A stretch of 41,498 nt of DNA from JBHPGW01 sp042569785 (lineage in GTDB: Bacteria > Planctomycetota > Phycisphaerae > Sedimentisphaerales > Anaerobacaceae): contig JBHPGW010000021.1 of assembly GCA_042569785.1 (NCBI GenBank), positions 1 through 41,498 on the forward strand, written 5' to 3'. Below are positions 6,730 to 14,875 of the stretch, piece by piece (the stretch's first letter is position 1; the number at the start of each line of letters is the position of its first letter). Both the position numbers and the translations under genes were made by a program. The notes under the pieces are model-generated. The model saw only the letters and a program-made list of their open reading frames with translations, had not been told where the DNA came from and did no database searches.

Positions 6730-9126
6730 ATGGATCACACAAAGAGAACCATTCTGGTCACAATGCTGTTTTTTGCGGTTGCGGCTACTATCTGCCCAGC
6801 CAAAGCCGCTGACAAAGCGCGAGTGTTGCATTTTCCAAAGGATCGATCAATAGGTATGTTGAAAATACAGGGTGCAGACACAGTAAGGCGAATCGAGGAT
6901 TTCTATCATTCGATAGGGAAAACTGATTGGTGGAACTCCGACTGGGAATATCTTGGTGAGGCTATGGGTGATGTTACCATCCCCAAGGGCAAACGCCTTG
7001 CTCTTTTTGTCAGCAAGGCAGCCTGGAGGGATTTATCACCACTTTCAAAGCTTGACCCAAATGATTTATACATGTTAAGACTGCCTGGCTCAATGTCAGA
7101 GTCAATTAAGCCGGACGATAGATGCATGCAACATATCGCAGGGCTAACCGGGCTGAAAGTTCTTGTTTTACATTGGACCAATATCGGCAGCAAAGGCCTA
7201 CAACATCTTAAAAACTTTAAAAAGTTAGAACGTCTATACTTGCCGGATAGAACTACTAATAAGGGCTTATCTTATATAGCTGAGTTGCCTTCACTGAAAG
7301 GGTTATATTTTAAGGGAAACAGGGTTACGAATGTCGGATTGAAATACCTTGCAAAACTGAGTTCTCTTGAGGAGCTGGAGCTTGGTGGCAGCCAACATAT
7401 CAGCGATGCCGGCCTTATTCATTTGGCAAATTTGCCGAAACTTAGATACCTCCTACTTTTTGGCGACAAATTTACTAATCAAGGCCTGACTTACCTCAAA
7501 GATATTCCTAATCTGAGGACCCTGCTTATCGGCACTATCACTCAAATGACTGATGACGGAATGGCACACGTAGCAAATCTTTCAAAATTAGAGAGACTGG
7601 GCTTTAATCCTATGTCGCAACAAGGAATCACCGATGCCGGACTTACTCACCTCAAGAAAAGGCGTTCACTCAAAAAACTCGATTTGTCGAACGCCCATAT
7701 CACCGATGCTGGTTTAGCTCATTTATCTGAAATTAAATCGCTTGAACATCTGGATCTTCCTTGGGGATTCGTAAATGAAAAAGGTAGTATGACATATACG
7801 ATAACCGACAAGGGGTTACCTTATATAGGCCAATTAACTAAACTCAAGCATCTTAAATTCGGTGCCACCGGTGAAGGTGGGCCAATTAGTGATACCGGGC
7901 TAAGTTACCTGACTCAACTTCACTCTCTTGAAGAACTTACGATTTCTGGAAAAAATATTACTGATGCAGGAATGAGTCATATATCCAAATTGACGAATTT
8001 AAAAGACCTGTCATTATTTGGCTGTCCCCAGGTAACAAATGAAGGACTGACTAAGTTAACTGCGTTAAAATCTTTGAGAAAACTAAATCTATACGAGACA
8101 AAGGTAACCATATCAGGACTGTCCCAGCTAAATGTGCTGTCCGAGCTGGTTCTGTTAGATGCAAAGAGTATTGAGCAGGATAACTCTGTGCTAAATATCT
8201 CAGGGTTAACCAAGCTTGAGTGTCTCACAATAAATCTTAATTTTTACCGAAAAGATGGGGATTTGGCTCATGACCCCATTCGTGATGAAGATCTGGCTTG
8301 TCTGAAAAAACTAAAAAATCTAAAGTTTCTTCACATTTCTCAAACAAAGTATTCCATGATTACCGATACAGGAATTGCCCCTCTGAGAGATTTGATTAAT
8401 ATGGCAAATCTTGCAATTGGCAGTCCATATTTGACGGATAAATCTCTTTCTTGTCTTGCAAATATGAAAACATTAAACTACTTAACTATCAGCGGCAACT
8501 TCACTGATGAAGGACTCGGCTATTTGGAAGAATTAAAGGCATTACAGCATCTAAAGATTTATTCGGCGAACAATTTTAGTCCTGCAGCTTTGAAGCAGCT
8601 TAAAGATAACCTGCCAAATCTTAGTTCATTTACCGCTGATCAAGATAGGGATCTCAAAAGAATGTCAAAAAACAATCCTGAACCACCTATGAATAGCTCT
8701 ATTGCCCCATCCTTTGTCATTAAAACGCTTGAAGGTAAAGATATAAAGTTCGAAGATTATCGTGGAAAGGTAGTGATGCTTTACTTCTGGGCTACTTGGT
8801 GCAGACCCTGTGTTGCCGGAACGCCTAAACTAAAAAAATTATACGTGGATATGAAAGCCTCGTTTGGTGAAGATTTTGAAATGATCAGCCTTAGTATGGA
8901 CGATAATGAACATTTAGTGCGCGAGCATATCAAGAAATACGACCTCGCCTGGCCCCAGGTCCGAATTGGGCTGCATTCCAAAATTTCATCTGATTATGGA
9001 GTAAATGATACCGCTCCCAGGTATTTCCTTATTGGACCGGAAGGAAAGATATTGCTGACGCCGGACAGCCCTCAAGTAGATACTAAATCCTTTATTGAAA
9101 AAACGCTTAAAAACAGAAAGACATAA
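6730..9126 (+). CDS. Secreted leucine-rich-repeat protein fused to a TlpA-like thioredoxin
   Basis: 798 residues. A signal peptide (hydrophobic core VTMLFFAVAATI, possible cleavage after PAKA) sends it out of the cytoplasm. From about residue 138 to 640 runs a long series, roughly 18-20 units, of RNI-like leucine-rich repeats of the form ITDAGLxxLxxLxxLxxLxL, the type common in planctomycetes. From about residue 659 (APSFVIKTLEG) to the end is an AhpC/TSA-TlpA-ResA-like thioredoxin domain with the active site WC691RPC694 and a cis-Pro region TAPRYFLIGPEG. LRRs usually bind proteins; TlpA-type domains reduce or exchange disulfides on exported proteins. The fusion suggests a redox enzyme steered to a protein target, which is inference. 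ATG at 6730 has GAAAGGA eight bases upstream. It stands alone, convergent with proB. Confidence 0.88.
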   Translation: MDHTKRTILVTMLFFAVAATICPAKAADKARVLHFPKDRSIGMLKIQGADTVRRIEDFYHSIGKTDWWNSDWEYLGEAMGDVTIPKGKRLALFVSKAAWRDLSPLSKLDPNDLYMLRLPGSMSESIKPDDRCMQHIAGLTGLKVLVLHWTNIGSKGLQHLKNFKKLERLYLPDRTTNKGLSYIAELPSLKGLYFKGNRVTNVGLKYLAKLSSLEELELGGSQHISDAGLIHLANLPKLRYLLLFGDKFTNQGLTYLKDIPNLRTLLIGTITQMTDDGMAHVANLSKLERLGFNPMSQQGITDAGLTHLKKRRSLKKLDLSNAHITDAGLAHLSEIKSLEHLDLPWGFVNEKGSMTYTITDKGLPYIGQLTKLKHLKFGATGEGGPISDTGLSYLTQLHSLEELTISGKNITDAGMSHISKLTNLKDLSLFGCPQVTNEGLTKLTALKSLRKLNLYETKVTISGLSQLNVLSELVLLDAKSIEQDNSVLNISGLTKLECLTINLNFYRKDGDLAHDPIRDEDLACLKKLKNLKFLHISQTKYSMITDTGIAPLRDLINMANLAIGSPYLTDKSLSCLANMKTLNYLTISGNFTDEGLGYLEELKALQHLKIYSANNFSPAALKQLKDNLPNLSSFTADQDRDLKRMSKNNPEPPMNSSIAPSFVIKTLEGKDIKFEDYRGKVVMLYFWATWCRPCVAGTPKLKKLYVDMKASFGEDFEMISLSMDDNEHLVREHIKKYDLAWPQVRIGLHSKISSDYGVNDTAPRYFLIGPEGKILLTPDSPQVDTKSFIEKTLKNRKT

Positions 9127-9162
9127 GTAGCTTTTTGTCCATTTCACAACATCCTTGTTTTT

Positions 9163-10263
9163 CTAGAAATCGAGGAATACGATGTCTTCTGGTATTGCTG
9201 CTACGTCTCTGTGGCCTGGGCCGAGGAGTTTTTTTATTTCTCTGCTGTGCCTGCCGGCTACTTTCTTTAGCTGGGTACTGCTCAGGCTCGCGACGGCTTT
9301 TGCGTTGTCGTTGATCATGACGACATCGCCGGCTTTGAACGAGCCTTTGACGCCGGTTATTCCGCTTGTCAGCAGGCTTTTGCGGTTTTTGATAGCGCCT
9401 ATCGCGCCGGCATCGACGTTGATCGTCCCGACAGCGGTACTGTTGAGTATCCATCTCGAACGGTTGCTCAACTTGCGTTTGGGCATGAATACGGTGCCTA
9501 TCTGAGTTCCTTCGATGATCCTGGCAATAACGTTCCTTGCTCTACCGTTAGCCAATACTATTCTGCAGCCGGCGTTCGAGGCTATCTTCGCGGCCTGGAT
9601 CTTTGTTTTCATACCGCCTGTAGCATGTGTGCTGCCGCTCTTGCCGGCGTTGCGCATGATCGATTCGGTTATCTCATAAACAGTTGGTATCGGCTTTGCG
9701 TCTTTATATTTTCGCGGGTCCTTATCGTAAAGAGCGTCGATATCGCTTAACATAATAAGCAGGTCAGCGTCGAGCTTACTGGCGACAAGTGCGCTTAGCT
9801 TATCGTTATCACCGAAAGCTGAACCTATCTCATCGGTACTGACACTGTCGTTTTCATTCAGGATCGGGACGACGCCTAACTTGAGCAGAGTCTCGACCGA
9901 GTTCTTCATATTCAGATAGGTTTTTCTGTTGTTGAGCACTTCGGCTGTCAGCAGTACCTGGGCGACGGTAATGCCGTAACGCAAAAACGATTTTCGATAT
10001 TCGTGTACAAGCATAGGCTGACCGATAGCCGCACAGGCCTGGCGCATCTTCATATTGTTCACCCTGCCTGTAAGTTCAAGCTGGCCCGCCCCCATGCCGA
10101 TAGCTCCTGATGTAATGATGACCACCTCTTTGCCGGCCTTTTGCAGAGAGCTTATCTGCCCCGCTATCCGCCGAACGTATCCGGTATCGACGCTGTCTCC
10201 CTTGCTCAGTACGTTAGTGCCGATCTTTATTACTATTCGTTTTGCTTTACTGAAATCTCGCAT
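9163..10263 (-). CDS. proB: Glutamate 5-kinase
   Basis: 366 residues. Phosphorylates glutamate with ATP, the first step of proline synthesis. The amino-acid kinase domain begins RIVIKIGTNVLSKG and has the GAIGMGAGQL and NENDSVSTDEIGSAFGDND motifs, the last being typical of ProB substrate binding. A C-terminal PUA domain (about residues 270-355, containing GVKGSFKAGDVV and IARGKS-like spacing) makes it the long form. It starts exactly where proA stops: the proA stop codon at 10264-10266 abuts the ATG at 10261-10263, so the two are surely co-transcribed and probably translationally coupled. Convergent with the LRR gene, 36 bases apart, with no obvious terminator between. Confidence 0.96.
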   Translation of the reverse strand: MRDFSKAKRIVIKIGTNVLSKGDSVDTGYVRRIAGQISSLQKAGKEVVIITSGAIGMGAGQLELTGRVNNMKMRQACAAIGQPMLVHEYRKSFLRYGITVAQVLLTAEVLNNRKTYLNMKNSVETLLKLGVVPILNENDSVSTDEIGSAFGDNDKLSALVASKLDADLLIMLSDIDALYDKDPRKYKDAKPIPTVYEITESIMRNAGKSGSTHATGGMKTKIQAAKIASNAGCRIVLANGRARNVIARIIEGTQIGTVFMPKRKLSNRSRWILNSTAVGTINVDAGAIGAIKNRKSLLTSGITGVKGSFKAGDVVMINDNAKAVASLSSTQLKKVAGRHSREIKKLLGPGHRDVAAIPEDIVFLDF

Positions 10264-11559
10264 TTACAGCTCACAGTTTTTATTGATGTTTTTATGAGTA
10301 AATTTCTTTTTGCCCGCAGAATAGTCGGCGACCGTTTGGCCTGCCCCGACCAGTTTCCATTTATAGATCAACAGCCCCTCCAGCCCAACAGGCCCGCGGG
10401 CGTGTATCTTGTTGGTGCTTATACCGACTTCCGCTCCCAAACCATAACGAAAACCGTCACTGAATCGGCTGCTGCAGTTCCAGAACACATTACCAGAATC
10501 AACCAGCTCAGTAAACCGAACCGCTCGTGCCTTATCCGAAGTGACAATAACATCGGTATGACCCGAACCGTAGCGGTTTATGTGTTCGATAGCCTCATCC
10601 AGGCCGGCTACTATCTTTATCGAAAGGATATAATCGAGATATTCCGTTTCCCAGTCCTGCTGTGTGGCGGGTTTGACATCTATTATAGCCGCAGTCTTCT
10701 CACAGCCTCGCAGTTCGACATTCTGCTTGTCAAATTCCGCTTTAACTTTAGTAAGAAACTGCCCAGCTATCGATTCATCGACCAGCAGTGTTTCCTCAGC
10801 GTTACAGACCGCCACATACTGACACTTCGAATCGACTGCCACTTTGACCGCCATATCAATATCAGCGGCCCCGTCGATATAAACATGACATATCCCGTCG
10901 GCGTGTCCGAGAACCGCTATGTTGGTATTGTCCATTATGTATTTAACGAACTCGTTCGAGCCGCGAGGAATTACAAGATCGATATAATCATCCATGCCGA
11001 GCATACCCGCAACGTCAGCCCGTGTCTCCAGCAGTTGTATCCAGCCAGCGGGTATCCCAGCTTTTTCGGTAGCGTCCGCAATTACTTCCGCCAGTTTCTT
11101 ATTAGTATTAGCAGCTTCCGAGCCGCCTTTAAGCAGTACAGCGTTCCCGCTTTTAAGGCACAGCGTCGATATCTGCACGAGAGCATCCGGCCGAGACTCA
11201 AACACAACACCGATAACGCCGATAGGACAGCTGACCTTATAAAGCTCCAGCCCATCGTCAAGCTCGGTGGCCGTCAGTGTATTACCCACAGGCTCATCGA
11301 GTTTTATAAGAGATTCAATACCGTCGATAACGTCAGCGATTTTACTGTCATCAAATTTAAGCCGTTTGAGTAAGGGAGCCGCCAAATTATCCTTTTCCCC
11401 CTGAGCCAGATCGCTCGCGTTAGCGGAGATGATCTCACCGCTGCGGGTGGCCAGAGCCTTGGCGATTTCACTCAGAGCGTTGTTCTTGACATCGGTCTTA
11501 ACCGCTGCCAAGCGTATCGAAGCAGCCTTAGCCGCTGACGCTAATTCGGATATACTCAT
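10264..11559 (-). CDS. proA: Glutamate-5-semialdehyde dehydrogenase (gamma-glutamyl phosphate reductase)
   Basis: 431 residues. Reduces glutamyl 5-phosphate with NADPH to glutamate semialdehyde, the second proline step. Family features are visible in order: the early helix region with ALATRSGEII, GVIGVVFESRPDALVQI, GNAVLLKGGSEAANTN (cofactor binding), the catalytic-Cys region SKCQYVAVCNAEETLLV, and near the C-terminus FRYGLGAEVGISTNKIHARGPVGLEGL. The gene order proA then proB is the reverse of the common proBA order. A good promoter lies about 60 bases upstream (separate entry). The long open frame on the opposite strand here is an antisense shadow. Confidence 0.97.
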   Translation of the reverse strand: MSISELASAAKAASIRLAAVKTDVKNNALSEIAKALATRSGEIISANASDLAQGEKDNLAAPLLKRLKFDDSKIADVIDGIESLIKLDEPVGNTLTATELDDGLELYKVSCPIGVIGVVFESRPDALVQISTLCLKSGNAVLLKGGSEAANTNKKLAEVIADATEKAGIPAGWIQLLETRADVAGMLGMDDYIDLVIPRGSNEFVKYIMDNTNIAVLGHADGICHVYIDGAADIDMAVKVAVDSKCQYVAVCNAEETLLVDESIAGQFLTKVKAEFDKQNVELRGCEKTAAIIDVKPATQQDWETEYLDYILSIKIVAGLDEAIEHINRYGSGHTDVIVTSDKARAVRFTELVDSGNVFWNCSSRFSDGFRYGLGAEVGISTNKIHARGPVGLEGLLIYKWKLVGAGQTVADYSAGKKKFTHKNINKNCEL

Positions 11560-11578
11560 TTTAATCGAAAATTTCCTA

Positions 11579-11607
11579 TTGACTATTTACCATTATTTCT
11601 GTATTAT
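11579..11607 (+). promoter_or_regulatory. Sigma-70-type promoter for tRNA-Gly
   Basis: TTGACT at 11579-11584, a 17-base spacer, then TATTAT at 11602-11607. The tRNA begins at 11658, so a short 5' leader of about 40 bases would be trimmed by RNase P. The two divergent promoters are only a few bases apart. Confidence 0.55.
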
Positions 11608-11615
11608 CGCCGCAG

Positions 11616-11644
11616 ATTATAAATTATCAATAGTAAATAATCAA
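11616..11644 (-). promoter_or_regulatory. Sigma-70-type promoter for proA-proB
   Basis: On the minus strand the -35 box TTGATT (11639-11644) is separated by 17 bases from a perfect -10 box TATAAT (11616-11621). Transcription would begin about 50 bases before the proA ATG. It lies between the tRNA-Gly gene and that gene's own predicted promoter, firing the other way. Confidence 0.6.
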
Positions 11645-11657
11645 TAATCAATTAACC

Positions 11658-11728
11658 GCGGGTGTAGCTTAGTGGTAAAGCTCCAGCCTTCCAAGCTGGT
11701 CACGTGAGTTCGATTCTCATCACCCGCT
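11658..11728 (+). tRNA. tRNA-Gly (anticodon TCC)
   Basis: A full 71-nt cloverleaf can be folded by hand. Acceptor stem GCGGGTG/CACCCGC is 7 bp, D arm GCTT/AAGC, and anticodon stem CCAGC/GCTGG has loop CTTCCAA (TCC at 11690-11692). The T arm GTGAG/CTCAT has loop TTCGATT and one G-U pair. The discriminator base is T, as usual for tRNA-Gly; CCA is not encoded. An accessory region begins directly downstream, consistent with use as an integration site, though no second copy of the tRNA 3' end was found. Confidence 0.96.
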
Positions 11729-12267
11729 TTTTCACTGCGCCTACCCAAAAACCTCTTTTCTGAGCATAAAACAAGCATCTGCCATCACTTGTATCTTTTT
11801 GCTAAACCGATTTAGATACTCTTGTTTAGAAGTCGAAATCGCATCTTAACGCATCTAAGTGCAGGGTAATGCGTCACGCGCGCTATATGAGGCGCTATAT
11901 GACTTTCAGGACCTAAACCCCTAAATATCAGACTGATTTTAACTACTCCCTCGCGCGCGTGCGCGTGAGGCTTTGAGCGATGCTTCGTTTTACTAATCCC
12001 AAGATGGTCATAGGATTATATATACTATGGCAAAGAAACTCTGCCGTTTCATTACTTCTTGTAAAATAGTACTTTACATCCCATTTAATTTTGACACTTT
12101 TGTGCTTGTCACCATTTTGACACTGATTTAGTCGAATCTCAGCCCTCTTTTCCGATTGATTTGCCCCCCTAAAGATTCATTCTTGGCAACAGACGTCCTT
12201 TTTGATAAAATTGCAACTCACCCAGATAATCGAACTTAGAAAGATAAATTATATGGAGAAAAGCTAA
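11729..12267. other. Gene-free stretch after tRNA-Gly (island left end)
   Basis: No coding frame is convincing in 539 bases. Notable structure includes the 11-bp direct repeat GCGCTATATGA at 11880-11890 and 11892-11902. A strong hairpin lies at 11949-11970 (arms CCTCGCGCGC/GCGCGTGAGG, one G-U pair) made of alternating purine-pyrimidine. Spaced TTTTGACACT repeats lie near 12089-12124. This may be decayed mobile-element DNA. Confidence 0.55.
12089..12124. repeat. Spaced TTTTGACACT repeats, possible IS end
   Basis: TTTTGACACT occurs at 12089-12098 and again at 12115-12124, with an inverted TGTCA-type copy (CTTGTCACC) between them. On the minus strand this reads TGTCAAAATGGTGACAAG. Multiple short repeats carrying a TGTCA-like terminal sequence are reminiscent of IS21-family ends. 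No transposase or ATP-binding helper gene is present, so at most it is a remnant. Confidence 0.3.
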
Positions 12268-12765
12268 GTGGCAAAAATTCCGCCGGATATAGTTTTGCGG
12301 TACGATATAAGGCCCGGAGATATTGGTTTGGTAGTATATCTTCATGGCCTGCTTTTTGCCAAAGAGCATGGATTTAGTGATACGTTCGAGGCACAGGTCG
12401 CAGCCTCGCTTGCTGAGTTTTATTTGTCGTTTAAACCGGATAAAGAGCGATTGTGGATAGCAGAAAAGAATGGGCGAATTATTGGCTCGGTTGGTATTAT
12501 AGAATCCTCGCAATTACAGGCCCGACTTCGCTGGCTTCTTGTTGACACAGCAAATCGCAGGATTGGTCTGGGAAAAGTCCTTCTTGATGAGGCAATTGAT
12601 TTTTGTAAGCAAGGCGGGTACAAGAGCATTTTTCTCGAAACCTTCAGTGAGTTGACCACAGCGGGCCGTCTTTATAAATCGGCAGGTTTTAAAATCACTG
12701 AGGAAAAAACGAAAAAACTTTTTGGTAAAACCGTCACGGAACAACAGTATATGCTAAAACTATGA
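12268..12765 (+). CDS. GNAT-family N-acetyltransferase
   Basis: 165 residues. Transfers an acetyl group from acetyl-CoA to an unidentified amine. The GNAT core is clear: strand WIAEKNGRIIGSVGIIE, then LRWLLVDTANRRIGLGKVLLDEAI, whose R-R-I-G-L-G segment is the CoA-pyrophosphate loop, and a closing LYKSAGFKITEE. It resembles the acetyltransferase half of MarR-GNAT fusion proteins but has no DNA-binding domain. The start is GTG at 12268, fixed by GGAGAA at 12255-12260; an ATG at 12253 runs into a stop after four codons. First gene of the accessory island after tRNA-Gly. Confidence 0.85.
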   Translation: MAKIPPDIVLRYDIRPGDIGLVVYLHGLLFAKEHGFSDTFEAQVAASLAEFYLSFKPDKERLWIAEKNGRIIGSVGIIESSQLQARLRWLLVDTANRRIGLGKVLLDEAIDFCKQGGYKSIFLETFSELTTAGRLYKSAGFKITEEKTKKLFGKTVTEQQYMLKL

Positions 12766-12947
12766 GGGAAATTTACGATGAAGCAATACAAGATATATTT
12801 TGAGTCGAAAGGGACATAATGAGTAGGGGCGAGCTGCTTTGTAGAAAAATATAAAGAACAAGTATCATGAAAGTAGTGTGTTTGCATAATAAAAATGAAA
12901 TAGAAAAAATAACCGGCAAACAGTCCGGTTAATTTAAGGAATGAGAA
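12766..12947. other. Stretch with decayed or tiny reading frames
   Basis: Between the acetyltransferase and the methyltransferase are only tiny frames with ATG starts: 12778-12819 (13 residues, MKQYKIYFESKGT) and 12867-12932 (21 residues, MKVVCLHNKNEI onward). The second contains a 6-bp inverted repeat AACCGG/CCGGTT (12911-12930). They look like stubs of lost genes rather than working genes; none is recognised. Confidence 0.4.
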
Positions 12948-13004
12948 ATGATTTCATCAGAAGATATCAAAAAATTTGCTTATAGTATAGGAGCAGTAAA
13001 ATGA
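12948..13004 (+). pseudogene. 18-codon frame overlapping the methyltransferase start (gene stub or leader)
   Basis: Reads MISSEDIKKFAYSIGAVK and stops at a TGA that overlaps the next ATG as ATGA. It has its own ribosome binding site (AAGGA, seven or eight bases upstream). The sequence resembles the first residues of epoxyqueuosine-reductase-like iron-sulfur proteins, which often begin with a similar helix ending in IGAD; this is a recollection, not a search result. Either the N-terminal stub of a lost gene or a leader that couples translation into the methyltransferase. Confidence 0.35.
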
Positions 13005-13693
13005 AACAGTCAGATAATGCAACACCGTATAAGGCTTGCGAATATGATAAAAATGTCGGGCAAACTATACCTTTTTATGAGTTGTTTCATGCCGAAACTA
13101 TCGATCTGGTTCAGTCATTAAAGCCTGATGTAAAAACATGGTTAGATACCGGATGTGGAACTGGGTATTTGATAGAAGATGCATCTGCATGTTTTCCTCA
13201 GACATTTTTCGTATTAGCTGACCCGGCAGAAGCTATGCTAATTGAGGCAAAAAAACGCTTGCAGAAGATACCGCCTGAGCATATCAGATTTATTGATTCT
13301 GCTGCAAGTGGAGACTTACAAGGAAATCTCGACCTGAAGCCGGAGGTTGTAACCGCTATCATGTGTCACCATTATTTGAAGCCGGGGAAAAGGCGGGATG
13401 CTACCGCCAAATGTTTTGACCTGCTGGCCCCAGAAGGGATATATATCACTTTCGAGAATACCCGTCCGTACTGTGAAGAAGTGGTGGAAATGAGCTTGGA
13501 ACGATGGGGAAGATTTCAAATATCCAAAGGAAGAAGCCACACTGTTGTCGAAGAGCACCTGAAACGATTTAATAAAGCATATTTTCCTATTACCGTTGAC
13601 GAACACTTGAAGTTATTGAAGAAGTGTGGTTTTCGTGTTGCTGAATTGTTTTGGTATTCTCAGATGCAGGCGGGATTCTATGCGATCAAATAG
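13001..13693 (+). CDS. Class I SAM-dependent methyltransferase
   Basis: 230 residues with the Rossmann-type methyltransferase fold. Motif I is TWLDTGCGTGYLIEDA (SAM-binding glycine loop), followed by the acidic end of strand 2 in FVLADPAEAML, and a motif-IV-like region VVTAIMCHHYL. The substrate is unknown; the later aromatic and basic helices (EEVVEMSLERWGRF) resemble small-molecule methyltransferases. ATG at 13001 has AGGAG at 12989-12993, inside the preceding 18-codon frame whose stop overlaps this start. Part of the accessory island; the next gene, a GNAT acetyltransferase, follows 17 bases after the stop. Confidence 0.85.
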   Translation: MKQSDNATPYKACEYDKNVGQTIPFYELFHAETIDLVQSLKPDVKTWLDTGCGTGYLIEDASACFPQTFFVLADPAEAMLIEAKKRLQKIPPEHIRFIDSAASGDLQGNLDLKPEVVTAIMCHHYLKPGKRRDATAKCFDLLAPEGIYITFENTRPYCEEVVEMSLERWGRFQISKGRSHTVVEEHLKRFNKAYFPITVDEHLKLLKKCGFRVAELFWYSQMQAGFYAIK

Positions 13694-13710
13694 ATTTTAG
13701 AAATGAAATT

Positions 13711-14190
13711 ATGCTGAAAATCTATCCAGCTGAGACAGACGAAGATATTGAACTTGTGAAAAAACTGCTTGAGGAATACCTTGCAAGCCGGGAATTTGAA
13801 GATTCAATTTTTCCAGAGGAGGTTCAAGCGTTTCAAAAGCAGTTGAGCGAGCTTCCTGCAGAATTTGCAGGGCCAAGTGGATGTTTGCTTATTGCCAAGT
13901 ATGGAGAACAGCCAGCTGGGTGTGTTGGGCTTAGAAACTTGGGCGATGGTATATGCGAGATGAAAAGATTGTATATTAAGTCGCAATTCAGGGGTCTAAA
14001 AATTGGCAGGAAGTTAATGGAATCCATCATTAGTGAGGCCCGAAGAATTGGATATTCTGTAATACGAGGTGATACGATCCCCTCTATGCAGGCCGCTCAA
14101 GCTTTGTATGCGTCGCTTGGTTTTAAAGAGATCGAGCCATACCGCTACAACCCAATCGAAGGTGTAAAATTCATGGAGTTGAAACTATAG
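13711..14190 (+). CDS. GNAT-family N-acetyltransferase (first of a tandem pair)
   Basis: 159 residues from the ATG at 13711, chosen because its paralogue also begins MLKIY; an upstream in-frame start at 13651 would overlap the methyltransferase. GNAT features are GCLLIAKYGEQPAGCVGLR (central strands), KRLYIKSQFRGLKIGRKLMESI (acetyl-CoA loop, QFRGLK) and ALYASLGFKEIEPY near the end. The target amine is unknown. It is closely similar to the next gene over its last two thirds, in both protein and DNA, so the two arose by tandem duplication. Confidence 0.85.
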   Translation: MLKIYPAETDEDIELVKKLLEEYLASREFEDSIFPEEVQAFQKQLSELPAEFAGPSGCLLIAKYGEQPAGCVGLRNLGDGICEMKRLYIKSQFRGLKIGRKLMESIISEARRIGYSVIRGDTIPSMQAAQALYASLGFKEIEPYRYNPIEGVKFMELKL

Positions 14191-14205
14191 TAGGTGTTGA
14201 CTATT

Positions 14206-14706
14206 ATGCTAAAAATTTATATCGCTAAAACTAATGAAGATTTAGAGCAGGTTCGTATTCTCTTTCAAGAATATGAAGATTACCTAAAGGATGTACTATC
14301 TGAATATTTGACCTTGCCATGGTTTGTTGATTACCTCAAAGGTTTTGCGAAAGAAGTAACTAACCTTCCCGGCGAATACGCCCCGCCAACTGGATGCCTG
14401 CTGCTTGCAAAGTATAAAGATGAAATAGCTGGCTGTGTTGCATTGAGAAAACTAAACAATGATATATGTAAGGGAAAAAGATTGTATGTTAGGCCGGAAT
14501 TTAGGGGTTTAAAAATTGGCAGAAAATTGATGGAATCTATCATTGACGAGGCTCGAAGAATAGGCTACTCTGCGATAAGAGGCGATACCGTCCCCTCAAT
14601 GCAGGCGGCCCAGGTGCTACATCTATCTCTTGGATTTAAGGAAATCAACCCCAACCACCGCGACCCAATAAAAGAAGCAAAATTCATAGAATTAAAGCTG
14701 GAGTGA
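14206..14706 (+). CDS. GNAT-family N-acetyltransferase (second of a tandem pair)
   Basis: 166 residues from ATG at 14206; a GTG at 14194 would add four residues. The core matches the previous gene closely: FRGLKIGRKLMESII, DEARRIGYSAIRGDT and PSMQAAQ are nearly shared. The N-terminal third differs and has an insertion (DYLKDVLSEYLTLPWF) compared with its twin, so the substrate-facing part has diverged while the CoA-binding part is kept. Starts 15 bases after the twin's stop, so the pair is probably one transcript. Confidence 0.85.
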   Translation: MLKIYIAKTNEDLEQVRILFQEYEDYLKDVLSEYLTLPWFVDYLKGFAKEVTNLPGEYAPPTGCLLLAKYKDEIAGCVALRKLNNDICKGKRLYVRPEFRGLKIGRKLMESIIDEARRIGYSAIRGDTVPSMQAAQVLHLSLGFKEINPNHRDPIKEAKFIELKLE

Positions 14707-14714
14707 ATATTCAA

Positions 14715-14861
14715 ATGATAAAGATCGAGGTTCCAACTGAACTAGAAATAGAGAAGATAAAGCCTGTGCTCATGATGTTGTCGAAACAATCGCTTTTCTA
14801 TGCTCCGAAGCCGCCAGTTTTGTCTCAGGAAGCACAATTCGTTTACCAATGGCTTAAATAA
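14715..14861 (+). CDS. Small hypothetical ORF, 48 residues
   Basis: Begins MIKIEVPTELEIEKIKPVLM and ends at TAA 14859-14861. It lies in line with the acetyltransferases, eight bases after the previous stop, and has no strong ribosome binding site. Not recognised; the absence of a folded-domain signature suggests a fragment of a larger protein. Confidence 0.35.
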   Translation: MIKIEVPTELEIEKIKPVLMMLSKQSLFYAPKPPVLSQEAQFVYQWLK

Positions 14862-14875
14862 AAGGAATTTTCAGA

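Noticed and set aside
10141..11373. 410-residue open frame on the plus strand
   Set aside because: It lies entirely across proA and the proB start on the opposite strand, has no family signature, and the proA product is unmistakable.
12268..14870. Possible integron cassette array
   Set aside because: Small acetyltransferase genes fit, but no attC-like inverted GTTRRRY/RYYYAAC pairs lie between them, and no integrase was found.
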